64,000 nt of DNA from Palsa-883 sp963847615 (lineage in GTDB: Bacteria; Pseudomonadota; Alphaproteobacteria; Acetobacterales; Acetobacteraceae), in the NCBI GenBank assembly GCA_963847615.1, contig CAWKAN010000018.1, forward strand, positions 220,605 through 284,604, read 5' to 3'. Of the stretch, positions 53,502 through 62,556 are shown piece after piece; within the stretch, counting starts at the first letter, position 1; every line of letters starts with the position of its first letter. The notes under the pieces were generated by a model. That model saw only the letters and a list, made by a program, of their open reading frames with translations. It was not told where the DNA came from and ran no database searches. The position numbers were made by a program, and so were the translations under genes.

Positions 53502-54300
53502 ATGTACGATTTCGCCTATCAGAAGCCCGGCAGCGTCGCCGATGCGGTCGAAGGCGCTCGGCGCCGATGCCGACGCCAAGGCGCTGGCCGGCGGGATGAC
53601 GCTCATCCCGGTGCTGAAGCAGCGGCTGAACAAGCCGTCGGTGGTGGTGGACCTGGCGAAGCTCGGGCTTGACCGGCATCACCGTGTCGGCGAACACGCG
53701 TCACGATCGGGGCGATGACCACGCATGGCGCGGTCGCCGGCAGCGCCGAGGTGAAGGCGAAGATTCCGGCGCTGGCGCAGCTCGCCGCGCATATCGGCGA
53801 CGAGGCGGTGCGCCATCGCGGCACCATCGGCGGCTCGCTCGCCAACAACGATCCGTCGGCGGACTATCCCGCGGCGGCGCTGGCGCTGGGGGCGACGATC
53901 AGGACCAACCGGCGCGCGATCAAGGCCGACGACTTCTTCCAGGGCATGTTCACCACCGCGCTGGAGCCAGGACGAGATCATCACCGCGGTCGAGTTCCCG
54001 GTGCCGAGAAGGCGGCCTATGAGAAGTTCCCCAACCCGGCCTCGCGCTACGCCATCGTCGGCGTGTTCGTGGCCAAGGACCGCGGGCGGGGTGCGCGTCG
54101 CGGTGACCGGCGCGGGGCAGGGCGGCGTGTTCCGCCATGCCGCGATGGAGGCGGCGCTGGCCGCGAATTTCTCCGCCGCCGCGATCGGTGGGGTCGCGAC
54201 GCCGGCCGACGGGCTGAACAGCGACATCCACGCCAGCGCCGAATATCGCGCGCACCTGATCGGCGTGATGGCCAAGCGCGCGGTGGCGAAGGCCGGCTGA
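53502..54300 (+). pseudogene. CODH/xanthine-dehydrogenase-type medium subunit (FAD), frameshifted
   Basis: FAD subunit passing electrons on from the iron-sulfur subunit. It starts MYDFAYQKPGSVADAV; then ALAGGMTLIPVLKQRL, VTIGAMTTHGAV, AVRHRGTIGGSLANNDPSAD, DEIITAVEFPVP, ASRYAIVGVFVAK and VRVAVTGAGQGGVFR are read in different frames, ending at 54300. TIGGSLANNDPSAD is the FAD-binding motif. Shifts are near 53550, 53670, 53699, 53969, 54003 and 54077. The order small-large-medium fits form II operons. Confidence 0.85.
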
Positions 54301-54698
54301 TCCGCCGCGCCGGCTGGCGCGCGAAGCAAGGCCGGGGCTTCGCCCCGAACCCCACGAAGGTCGGCGCTGCCCTTGGACCCCGCGCAGGGATCGAGCCCTT
54401 GGAACACTTCCTGGTCCGCTCGCCCAGACTCCGCGAGTCATCGATCCCAGACGACCGCTGCCGGCGCCTGCCCCCGGGCACTGGTCCCGGGCGGTGGGGG
54501 GTCCAGGGGGGCAAAGCCCCCCTGGCGGGGTTCGGGGCGGTGCCCCTACCTTGCTTCATTCCCCCACGTGCTTGGGCGCCTCGGGGTTCCCGCCGCATGC
54601 CGCCGCGGCGTAGCGTCGTGCGTCGCAGCAGCGAAGGCGTCGGCCGATGAACGATCTGGCGCGCCTGGTGCAGGCGCCAGGCGCATGCGCGATGGACT
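54301..54698. other. Intergenic region with palindromic element
   Basis: Mostly filled by the composite element copy 5; no gene otherwise. Confidence 0.5.
54323..54558. repeat. Composite palindromic element, copy 5 (decayed)
   Basis: Outer arms AAGCAAGGCCGGGGCTTCGC (left) and GGGGCGGTGCCCC...CTTGCTTC (right) and the GGGGGGCAAAGCCCCCC hairpin are kept. The inner CGCTGCCGGCGCCTG...CCCGGGC block matches copy 2 in the reverse sense. The long core palindrome is lost, leaving CTGGTCCGCTCGCCCAGACT as a remnant. Confidence 0.75.
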
Positions 54699-55559
54699 AT
54701 GTCAGACCGGGCGTTTCCCGACCGCCAGCTGACGCTGCACGCGGCCTGCCCGCGCGGCTTCACGCCCGACACCCCGGTTCTGCTGGTGCACCACGGCGTC
54801 GGGCGCAACGGCGCCGACTATCGCGACTACTGGATGCAACCGGCCGACGCGGCCGGCATCCTGGCGATCGCGGTCGAGTTCTCCGCGGCGGCATTTCCCG
54901 AACACCTCTGCTACCATTTCGGCAACCTGCACGGCGCGGACGGCACCACCAATCCGCGCGCGCAATGGACCTACGGCATCGACGCGCGGCTGTTCGACGC
55001 GCTGCGCGCCCAGGGCATCACCAGGCGCGAGCGCTACGGGCTGTTCGGCCATTCCGCCGGCGGACAGTTCGTGCACCGCATGCTGTCGTTCGGCTTTCGC
55101 GAGCGCGTCGGCGTCGCGGTCAGCGCCAATGCCGGCACCTACGCGATGCCCGACCTCGACACCGCCTGGCCGTTCGGCCTGGGCCAGACCGAGGTCGATC
55201 CGCCGGCGTTGCGATCGCTGCTGGGCTTTCCGCTCACGGTGATGGCCGGCACGCACGACACCAGGACCAGCGGCCGGTTCTTCCCCAAGGGCCCGCGGTC
55301 GATGCGCCAGGGCCCGCACCGCCATGCCCGCGCCCATGCCTATGTCCGCGCCGCGCACGCGGCGGCGGCGGCGCTGGGCACGCGCTGCGCCTGGACGGTG
55401 ATCGACGTGCCCGGCGTCGGCCACGACGGCAAACGCATGTCCGCCGTCGCCGCCCCGCTGATCGCCGCGGCGCTGCACGCCGCGGACCCTCCTGAGCCGC
55501 CCGCTTGCGACCCGGCGCCCGGCGTCGCGGCCGCCGGCCCAGGCCGGGCGCCGGCCTGA
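54699..55559 (+). CDS. Alpha/beta hydrolase
   Basis: A 286-residue serine hydrolase. The nucleophile elbow is GLFGHSAGGQFVHRML (Ser near residue 118), the oxyanion region LLVHHGVGRNGADYRDYW and the histidine in DVPGVGHDGKRMS. It resembles the PHB-depolymerase/feruloyl-esterase-like hydrolases by the short lid and HGVGRNG motif. No signal peptide, so intracellular. The Ala/Pro-rich C-terminus is probably disordered. Substrate unknown. Confidence 0.85.
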   Translation: MSDRAFPDRQLTLHAACPRGFTPDTPVLLVHHGVGRNGADYRDYWMQPADAAGILAIAVEFSAAAFPEHLCYHFGNLHGADGTTNPRAQWTYGIDARLFDALRAQGITRRERYGLFGHSAGGQFVHRMLSFGFRERVGVAVSANAGTYAMPDLDTAWPFGLGQTEVDPPALRSLLGFPLTVMAGTHDTRTSGRFFPKGPRSMRQGPHRHARAHAYVRAAHAAAAALGTRCAWTVIDVPGVGHDGKRMSAVAAPLIAAALHAADPPEPPACDPAPGVAAAGPGRAPA

Positions 55560-55670
55560 CACGGGCGCCCGGCGTCCGGACATTGCTGAAACCCGCATCT
55601 CCAGCCAGACTTGCGCCACTCAAGGGCCGTGCTCGTGAGCAGCGATCGTCCGAAGGAAAGTGCAGCAGCC

Positions 55671-57255
55671 ATGAAACGTCGTGACATCCTGAAGTCGGCT
55701 CTGGCCGGCGCCACCGCGCTCGCCGCCCCGCGCATCGCGCGGGCCGAGGCGCAATCGGTCCTGAAATTCATCCCGCAGGCCGACCTCGCTTCGCTCGATC
55801 CGATCTGGACCACGGCGGACGTCACGCGCAACCACGCGCACATGGTGTTCGACACGCTGTATGGCCTCGACGACAAATACCTGCCGCACCCGCAGATGGC
55901 CGAGGGCCACACCACCAACGCCGACAAGACGCAGTGGGACATCACGCTGCGCGACGGGTTGAAGTTCCAGGACAACACGCCGGTGCTGGCGAAGGACTGC
56001 GTTGCCTCGATCCAGCGCTGGTGGAAGCGCGATGCCTTCGGCTCGGTGCTGGCCTCCGTCACCGACGAGATGTCCGCCCCGTCCGACAAGGTGGTCCGCT
56101 TCAGGCTGAAGCAGCCCTTTGCGCTGGTGGCCGATGCGCTCGCGGTGACCACCAACATGTGCTGCATCATGCCGGAGCGGCTGGCCAAGACCGACCCGTT
56201 CAAGCAGGTGACCGAGATGGTCGGCAGCGGCCCGTTCAAGTTCGTCGCCGCCGAACGCGTCTCCGGCTCGCGGGTGGTCTACGAGAAATTCGCCGGCTAC
56301 GTGCCGCGCACCGGCGGCCCGGCCGAAGGCACCGCGGGCCCCAAGACGGTGCATTTCGACCGCGTCGAATGGACCGTGCAGCCGGATGCCGCCACCGCCT
56401 CGGCGGCGCTGACCTCGGGCGAGTTCGACTGGTGGGAGCAACCGACCATCGACCTGGTGCCGCAGCTCAAGCGCGACAAGAAACTGGTGGTCGTGGTCAA
56501 GGACCATACCGGCGAGATCGGCTGCATGCGCTTCAACGAGTTGTTCCCGCCGTTCGACAATCCGGCGATCCGCCGTGTGGTGCTTTCGGCGATCGAGCAG
56601 GACGACTACATGCAGTCGGTGGCCGGCGCGGTGCCCGAGTTGATCAAGACCGGGGTCGGGCGTGTTCGTGCCCGGCACGCCGATGGCGAACAACATCGGC
56701 GTCGACAGCATGAAGGGCAGCAAGAACCTGGCGGCCGCCAAGCAGGCGCTGATCGCCGCCGGCTACAAGGGCGAGAAGATCGTGGTGCTGGCCGCGTCCA
56801 ACTTCCCCACCATCAATGCCGAGGCCCTGGTCGGCGGCGACCTGCTGAAGAAGCTTGGCTTTAACGTCGACTACCAGTCGCTGGACTGGGGCACCGTGGT
56901 GCAGCGGCGCGCCAGCAAGGAGCCGATCGACAAGGGCGGCTGGAACATCTTCTTCACCTTCCTCGGCGGCACCGGCAACGTCACGCCGGCCTCCAACATC
57001 ACGCTGCGCTCGGACGGCGGCGGCTGGTTCGGCTGGCCGAAGGATCCGGTGATGGAAAAGGCCCGGCTGTCGTGGTTCGACGCCCCCGACCTGGCCGGGC
57101 AGCAGGCGGCCTGCCGCGCGATGCAGACGGCGTTCTTCCAAAGCCCGTCGTACGCGCCGCTGGGGATGTATTTCCAGCCGACCGCCTTCCATGCCTACCT
57201 GAAGGACATCCCGGAAGGCATCCCGCAGTTCTACCGCGTCAACAAGCAGCTCTAG
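55671..57255 (+). pseudogene. ABC transporter solute-binding protein (family 5), frameshifted
   Basis: Periplasmic binding protein of the peptide/opine/nickel family. N-terminal Tat-like signal MKRRDILKSALAGATALAAP ends at ARA-EA; WDITLRDGLKFQDNTPVLAK and VGSGPFKFVAAERVSGSRVV are SBP family 5 signatures. The frame breaks near 56657 (one extra G in GGGGTCGGGCGTG), then continues VFVPGTPMANNIGVDSMKGS to the end at 57255. Restored length about 527 residues. The permease and ATPase genes are not adjacent; the D-amino-acid-dehydrogenase-like gene follows by 10 bp. Confidence 0.87.
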
Positions 57256-57265
57256 CGGCGCGGCC

Positions 57266-58528
57266 ATGTCCCACCACGTGGTCGTCATCGGCGCCGGCAT
57301 CGTCGGCGCCGCCACCGCGCTGGAGCTGCTGCGCGACGGCCACGCGGTGACCATCGTCGAGCCCGGCGAGCCCGGCGGCGAGCAGGCGGCCAGTTACGGC
57401 AACGGTACGTTGCTGAACCCGAGCTCGGTCATTCCGATGGCCTCGCCCGGGCTGTGGAAGAAGGTGCCGGGCTACCTGGCCGATCCGCTCGGGCCGCTGG
57501 CGATCCGCTGGCGCTACCTGCCGCGGCTGTGGCCCTGGCTGCGTCGCTTCGTCCGCGCCGGCTCGACCGTGGCCAAGGTCGAGGCGACGGCCCGCGCGCT
57601 GGCCCCGCTGGTCGCCGAGGCGCCCGAGCTGCACCGCCGGCTGGCGGAGGAGGCCGGCGTCGGCGCGCTGATCCGCCGCCAGGGCGTGCTGTTCGTGTTT
57701 CCCTCGCGTGCCGACTTCGCGGCCGAGGCGACCTCGTGGCGCATCCGTCACGACAACGGCACGCGCTGGATCGAACTGAATGAGGACGAGCTGCGCCAGC
57801 GCGAGCCGGCCTTGGCGCGGCGCTACAGGTTTGCCGTGCTGGTCGAGGCGAACGCCCAGTGCATCGATCCCGGCGCCCTGGTGGCCGCGCTGGTGCGGCT
57901 CGCCCAGGCGCGCGGTGCGGAGCTGCGGCGCGCGCGGGTCACCGGGTTGCGCATCGAGGCCGGGCGGCTGCGCGCGGTGGCCACCGATGCCGGCGAGATC
58001 GGCTGCGACAAGGCGGTGATCGCCGCCGGCGCGTGGTCGAAGGCGCTGGCCGCGGCGGCGGGCGATGGCGTGCCGCTGGAGACCGAGCGCGGCTATCACG
58101 CGCTGATCACCGATCCGGGCATCGAGGTGCGCCTGCCGATGATGCCGAGCGACGGCAAGATGGCGCACGCCATGACGCCGCAGGGGCTGCGCATCGCCGG
58201 CCAGGTGGAACTCGCCGGGCTGGACGCGGCGCCGAACTGGAAACGCGCCGAGATCCTGCGCGACTTCGCGCTGCGCACCTGGCCCGGCCTGCCGCGCGAC
58301 CTGCCGGCGGAGCGGGTGAAGGTCTGGATGGGGCACCGCCCGTCGCTGCCGGACGGGCTGCCGTGCATTGGTTTGGCCTCCGGCTGCGCCGACGTGGTGC
58401 ACGCGTTCGGCCACGGCCATATCGGCCTGACCGCGGGCCCGGCGACCGGCGTGCTGGTCGCCGACCTGATCGCCGGGCGGACGCCCAAGCTCGATCCATC
58501 CCCCTATACGGCGCGCCGCTTCCGCTAG
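57266..58528 (+). CDS. FAD-dependent oxidoreductase, D-amino acid dehydrogenase-like
   Basis: A 420-residue DAO-family flavoprotein. The Rossmann motif VVVIGAGIVGAATALELLRD is at residues 5-24 and the C-terminal FAD block is HAFGHGHIGLTAGPATGVLVA. The region WRYLPRLWPWLRRF and PIMPSDGKMAHAMTP-like segment follow the DadA pattern (oxidative deamination of D-amino acids to 2-keto acids with electrons to quinone). It is preceded closely by a solute-binding protein, which may bring in its substrate. Confidence 0.9.
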   Translation: MSHHVVVIGAGIVGAATALELLRDGHAVTIVEPGEPGGEQAASYGNGTLLNPSSVIPMASPGLWKKVPGYLADPLGPLAIRWRYLPRLWPWLRRFVRAGSTVAKVEATARALAPLVAEAPELHRRLAEEAGVGALIRRQGVLFVFPSRADFAAEATSWRIRHDNGTRWIELNEDELRQREPALARRYRFAVLVEANAQCIDPGALVAALVRLAQARGAELRRARVTGLRIEAGRLRAVATDAGEIGCDKAVIAAGAWSKALAAAAGDGVPLETERGYHALITDPGIEVRLPMMPSDGKMAHAMTPQGLRIAGQVELAGLDAAPNWKRAEILRDFALRTWPGLPRDLPAERVKVWMGHRPSLPDGLPCIGLASGCADVVHAFGHGHIGLTAGPATGVLVADLIAGRTPKLDPSPYTARRFR

Positions 58529-58712
58529 CCCGCGGCGCACCGCACCACAGATTCCGCATCTGTTCCAGGACGATGCGCTAAAGGAACAGCTGGTCCAAAC
58601 CAGGAACGCCGGTCGGGGCGGAGCCCCGACCGGCGTGCCGGTTGCAGCGGCGTGGGCCTTGGGCATAGTTGCCGGCGCAACCACGGCCATGACAACCAAA
58701 AGGAAGCGTCGC

Positions 58713-59873
58713 ATGGATTTCTCGTTCACCGAGGAGCAGAGCGCCATCCGTGACAGTATCCAGAAGATCTGCGCCCGGTTCGGCGACGACTACTGGTACC
58801 AACACGACCGCGACCATGCGTTCCCGCACGAGTTCTCCCAGGCCTTCGCCGAGGCCGGCTGGTTCGGCGCGATCTTCCCGCCCGAATGCGGCGGCGCCGG
58901 GCTCGGAATGATCGAGGCCTCGATCATCATGCAGGAGGTCGGGCGTTTGGGGTTCAACGCCTGTTCGGCGCTGCACATGAACATGTTCGGCTGCATGCCG
59001 ATCGTGAAATTCGGCACCGCCGAGCAGATCCAGCGCTTCCTGCCCCCGGTCATTGCCGGCACCGACCGGGCGTGCTTCGGCGTGACCGAGCCCGACGCGG
59101 GGCTCGACACCACGCATATCACCACCTTCGCCACAAAACGCAACGATCGCTACATCGTCAACGGCCGCAAGGTGTGGACCTCCACCGCGCAGGAGGCGAA
59201 CAAGATCCTGCTGCTGACGCGCACCACGACGTTGGAGAAGTCGGCCCGTTCGTCGGGCGGCATGACCTTGTTCTACACCGATCTCGACCGCAGCAAGGTG
59301 GAGGTGCGGCGGATCGAGAAGCTGGGCCGCAACGCCGTCGATTCGAATGCGCTGTTCATCGATGGCCTGGAGGTGCCGATCGAGGACCGCATCGGCGAGG
59401 AGGGGCGTGGCTTCCACTACCTGCTGGCCGGGCTGAATGCCGAGCGGATCATCGTCGCCTCGGGCTTCCTCGGCTCGGCGCGCTATGTGCTGGACAAGGC
59501 GGTGCAGTACGCCAAGGACCGCGTGGTGTTCAACCGCCCGATCGGCCAGAACCAGGCGGTGCAGCATCCGCTGGCGGAACTGTGGATCCAGCAGCAGGCG
59601 GCGGAGATGCTGCTGTTCAAGGGCGCGCACCTGTTCGACACCGGGGCCGAGTGCGGCGCGGTGGTGAATGCGGCGAAGTATCTCTGCGCCGAGTTGTTCT
59701 TCCAGTCGGCGACGCGGGCGGTGCGCACCCATGGCGGGTTCGGCTACGCCAAGGAATTCCACGTGGAGCGGTATTTTCGCGAATCGATCCTGCCGCTGGT
59801 CGCGCCAGTGAGCCAGGAACTGGTGCTGTGTTATGTCGCCGAACGTGCGCTCGGCCTGCCGAAATCCTACTGA
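58713..59873 (+). CDS. Acyl-CoA dehydrogenase
   Basis: A 386-residue FAD enzyme introducing an alpha,beta double bond into acyl-CoA. Signatures: FGVTEPDAGLDTTHITTFAT (FAD-binding), GRKVWTSTAQEANKILLLTR, and RTHGGFGYAKEFHVERYFRE (C-terminal). The usual catalytic Glu of short- and medium-chain enzymes (about position 370) is not obvious at the RES position, so the substrate class is unclear. SD AAAAGGAAG before the ATG at 58713. Confidence 0.92.
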   Translation: MDFSFTEEQSAIRDSIQKICARFGDDYWYQHDRDHAFPHEFSQAFAEAGWFGAIFPPECGGAGLGMIEASIIMQEVGRLGFNACSALHMNMFGCMPIVKFGTAEQIQRFLPPVIAGTDRACFGVTEPDAGLDTTHITTFATKRNDRYIVNGRKVWTSTAQEANKILLLTRTTTLEKSARSSGGMTLFYTDLDRSKVEVRRIEKLGRNAVDSNALFIDGLEVPIEDRIGEEGRGFHYLLAGLNAERIIVASGFLGSARYVLDKAVQYAKDRVVFNRPIGQNQAVQHPLAELWIQQQAAEMLLFKGAHLFDTGAECGAVVNAAKYLCAELFFQSATRAVRTHGGFGYAKEFHVERYFRESILPLVAPVSQELVLCYVAERALGLPKSY

Positions 59874-59912
59874 TCGGGGCGATCGGGGGTTGGGCGCGGC
59901 GGGGGCAAATGG

Positions 59913-59949
59913 TTGACTGAAGCATCATAATAGATGACTATGACAACCA
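59913..59949 (+). promoter_or_regulatory. Candidate promoter and operator of MarR-GNAT gene
   Basis: TTGACT at 59913 and GACTAT at 59936 are spaced 17 bp, close to sigma-70 boxes, and the inverted repeat CATCATAATAGATG lies between them. Transcription would begin at or very near the ATG at 59950, suggesting a leaderless or very short-leader mRNA and self-repression. Confidence 0.5.
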
Positions 59950-60894
59950 ATGTCCGAGCAGTCCTACTTCGCCCAGCGCATCGCCGCGATCCGGCGGTTC
60001 AGCCGCTGCTACACCGGCGCGATCGGCGTGCTGCGCGAGCACCTGCACGACAGCCGCTTCTCGCTGACCGAGGCGCGGGTGCTCTACGAGCTGGCGCAGG
60101 GCACGCCGCTCACCGCCACCGACATCGCCCGCGCGCTCGGGCTTGATCCCGGCTATCTCAGCCGGATCCTGCAACGATTCGCGCGCGATGGACTGCTTCG
60201 GCGCGACCGCTCGCCGCGGGACGGCCGGCAGACGCGGCTGACGCTGACCAGGGCGGGGCGCGCCGCCTTCGCCCCGCTCGATGCCGCCGCGGTGCGCGAG
60301 GTCGGCGCCTTGCTGGCGCGGCTGCCCGACCCCGCCCAGGCGGCGCTGGTTGCCGCCATGGGCCGGATCGAGACGCTGCTGGGCGGCGCGGCAGCTTCGT
60401 CCGGCCCGTGGTTGTTGCGCCTGCCGAAGCCGGGCGACATCGGCTGGGTGGTGGCGCGGCACGGCGCGCTGTATGCGGCGGAATACGGCTTCGACGCGCG
60501 GTTCGAGGCACTGGTGGCCAAGGTCGCCGGGGCGTTCCTGGAGGCCAACGATCCGGCCTGCGAGCGATGCTGGATCGCCGAGCGCGACGGGGTGAATGTC
60601 GGCTCGATCTTCCTGGTGCGCGGCGATGCCGAGACCGCCAAGCTGCGCCTGCTGCTGGTGGAGCCGACGGCGCGCGGCGCGGGGATCGGCCGGCGGCTGG
60701 TGGCCGAGTGCGTCGAGTTCGCGCGTGCCGCCGGGTATCGCCGCGTCGTGCTGTGGACCAACGACGTCCTGACCGCGGCGCGGCAGCTGTATGTGCAGGC
60801 CGGGTTCCGCCTGGTCGCCGGCACGCCGCATCGCGACTTCGGTCCGGCGATGGTTGGCGAGGACTGGGCGCTGGATTTGCATCCGACCAAGTAA
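59950..60894 (+). CDS. MarR-GNAT fusion: helix-turn-helix regulator with acetyltransferase domain
   Basis: A 314-residue fusion. Residues 10-145 are a MarR-type winged helix (FSLTEARVLYELAQGTPLTA, DIARALGLDPGYLSRILQRF, RDRSPRDGRQTRLTLT). Residues 160-314 form a GNAT fold with acetyl-CoA site LLLVEPTARGAGIGRRLVAE and RQLYVQAGFRLV. Such proteins may couple sensing of a small molecule to its acetylation. A palindrome overlaps the promoter. Confidence 0.92.
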   Translation: MSEQSYFAQRIAAIRRFSRCYTGAIGVLREHLHDSRFSLTEARVLYELAQGTPLTATDIARALGLDPGYLSRILQRFARDGLLRRDRSPRDGRQTRLTLTRAGRAAFAPLDAAAVREVGALLARLPDPAQAALVAAMGRIETLLGGAAASSGPWLLRLPKPGDIGWVVARHGALYAAEYGFDARFEALVAKVAGAFLEANDPACERCWIAERDGVNVGSIFLVRGDAETAKLRLLLVEPTARGAGIGRRLVAECVEFARAAGYRRVVLWTNDVLTAARQLYVQAGFRLVAGTPHRDFGPAMVGEDWALDLHPTK

Positions 60895-61125
60895 CGGTCG
60901 TGCCCGAACGCGTGGTGCCGGGAACGTATCGACCGGCCGTTGGGCTCGAAGCAGGACAACCGAATTTTCTTGTGCGGCGGGCGGACGCGCGCGTCGTCAT
61001 GGCGGCGGTGCGTGTCCCAGCGGCGGGGCGGACCGTGCGACCCGCATTGCACGGCGGCGCCTGGCGCGGTGCGCGACCCCGGGGCGATGCGGCGCGGCGC
61101 ACACCCACGATGACCCCAGCCGGGA
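60895..61125. other. Gap between convergent genes
   Basis: About 230 bp; no gene, no clear terminator. Confidence 0.4.
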
Positions 61126-61527
61126 TCAGCCGATCGCCGCCTCGTAGGCGGCCCAGGCGTTCGGGCTCTCGCGCAGCAGGATTTTCAGCCCGGTGACGGC
61201 ACGACCGCCCGCGCCCAGCGCACCATCGCGGCAGGCGGCGGCGAGCAGCGTGTGGATATGCAACGCCACCTGTTCTGTCGTCGTATTGACCCCGGCGAAC
61301 GCCGCCACCTCGTCGAGGTTGCGGTAGTCCAGCGCCTCCAGCACGCGGCGCAGCGCGGTCTTGGCCAGACCGATATCGACCAGGAGCTGGTGATGATCGA
61401 GCGACGGCGCACGGAATTCCGCCTCGACCGCGAAGGTGGCGCCGTGCAGGCGCTGCGCCGGGCCGAATTCCTCGCCGCGGAAACTGTGCGCGATCATGAT
61501 GTGGTCGCAGACGGTCAGGCTGAACAT
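61126..61527 (-). CDS. QueD/PTPS-like protein lacking key residues
   Basis: A 133-residue member of the 6-pyruvoyl-tetrahydropterin/6-carboxytetrahydropterin synthase fold (HIMIAHSFRGEEF, QRLHGATFAVEAEFRAPSLD, VDIGLAKTALRRVLEALDYR, NLDEVAAF, TTEQVALHIHTLL). Zinc ligands His14 and His28 are present, but the third, normally the second His of LHGH, is Ala30 (LHGA), and the catalytic Cys expected four residues before His28 is Ala24. It is therefore unlikely to be a normal QueD. Its ATG directly follows the stop of the MDR dehydrogenase, last gene of a three-gene operon. Confidence 0.85.
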   Translation of the reverse strand: MFSLTVCDHIMIAHSFRGEEFGPAQRLHGATFAVEAEFRAPSLDHHQLLVDIGLAKTALRRVLEALDYRNLDEVAAFAGVNTTTEQVALHIHTLLAAACRDGALGAGGRAVTGLKILLRESPNAWAAYEAAIG

Positions 61528-62556
61528 TCACTTCTCTCCGTAGCTGATGACATGGCACAGCCCGCCTTGCCGCAGGATCGACGGCATCGCCGCCGGCAGA
61601 TCGGCGAACCGCGTCGGGCCCTGCAGCAGCGCGTCGAACCGCGGGTCGGCCAACAGGCCGAGCGCCATCGCCAGGCGCTCGGCGTGGCTGCGCCGCCCGC
61701 GCATCGGCGCGGCGACGTGGCCGACCTGGCTGGCGATCAGGCGCAGGCGGCGCGCGTGGAACGCTTCGCCCAGCGGCACCGCGGGCGCGCTGTCGCCATA
61801 CCAGCTGGCCTCGACGATGCGCGCCTCGAACGCGGCGCGCGACAGGCACAGGCGCAGCCCAGCCTCGGAGGCCGAGGTGTGGACGATCAGCTCCTGCTCC
61901 GCCGGGGCCGCGTCGGGCAGGGCGAAGTCGCAGCCGAATGACCGCGCCAGGGCGGCGCGGGTGGGGTCGATGTCCACCACCGTTACGGTTGCGGCCGGAC
62001 TGCGCGCCAGCAGGGCGGCGGTCAGCAAGCCGACCACGCCGGCGCCGACCACCAGCATGCGCTCACCCGGCAACGGGGCGGCGTCCCACAGCAGGTTCAG
62101 CGCGGTCTCCATGTTCGCCGCCAGCACCGCGCGCGGCGTCGGCACGGCGTCCGGGATCGGGATGCACATGGCGGCTGGGGCGAGGAAGCGGTCCTGATGC
62201 GGGTGCAGCACGAACACGCGCTGTCCAGCCTCGGTCGGCCCCCCAGGGGTCAACCCATCTGCGGTCAACCCACCCGCGGCCAACCCACCCGCGGTCGGCC
62301 CGGCCTCGATCACCCCGACGGCGCTGTAGCCGTATTTCACCGGGAACGGAAAATCGCCGCCCATCAGCGGCGCGCGCATCGCCTGGTACTGGCTGGGCGG
62401 CACCCGCCCGGCGAACACCAGCGCCTCGGTGCCGCGCGAGACGCCGCTCGCCAGCGTCCGCACCTGGCAGGTGCCGGCCCCAGGCGGCGCCAGCCGCGCC
62501 GCGCGCAGCTCGCCTCGCCCCGGCGCGGTGGTCCAGAAGGCGCGCGCGCGCGTCAT
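61528..62556 (-). CDS. MDR-family dehydrogenase (zinc-binding alcohol dehydrogenase-like)
   Basis: A 342-residue medium-chain dehydrogenase/reductase. SGVSRGTEALVFAGRVPPSQ, KYGYSAVGVIEAG and the Rossmann motif MLVVGAGVVGLLTAALLARS with VVDIDPTRAALA are clear. The catalytic-zinc cysteine-histidine pattern of classic ADH is not seen, as in BchC-like relatives. A loop carries 15-bp repeats (GLAAGGLTADGLTPGG). Its ATG overlaps the stop of the RibD-like gene (62553-62556), and the QueD-like gene follows without a gap, so the three act together. Confidence 0.87.
   Translation of the reverse strand: MTRARAFWTTAPGRGELRAARLAPPGAGTCQVRTLASGVSRGTEALVFAGRVPPSQYQAMRAPLMGGDFPFPVKYGYSAVGVIEAGPTAGGLAAGGLTADGLTPGGPTEAGQRVFVLHPHQDRFLAPAAMCIPIPDAVPTPRAVLAANMETALNLLWDAAPLPGERMLVVGAGVVGLLTAALLARSPAATVTVVDIDPTRAALARSFGCDFALPDAAPAEQELIVHTSASEAGLRLCLSRAAFEARIVEASWYGDSAPAVPLGEAFHARRLRLIASQVGHVAAPMRGRRSHAERLAMALGLLADPRFDALLQGPTRFADLPAAMPSILRQGGLCHVISYGEK
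62245..62302 (-). repeat. 15-bp repeats in the MDR gene
   Basis: Three to four copies of a unit read on the plus strand as GGTCAACCCACCCGC, encoding GLTAG-type five-residue steps in a surface loop. Confidence 0.75.
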
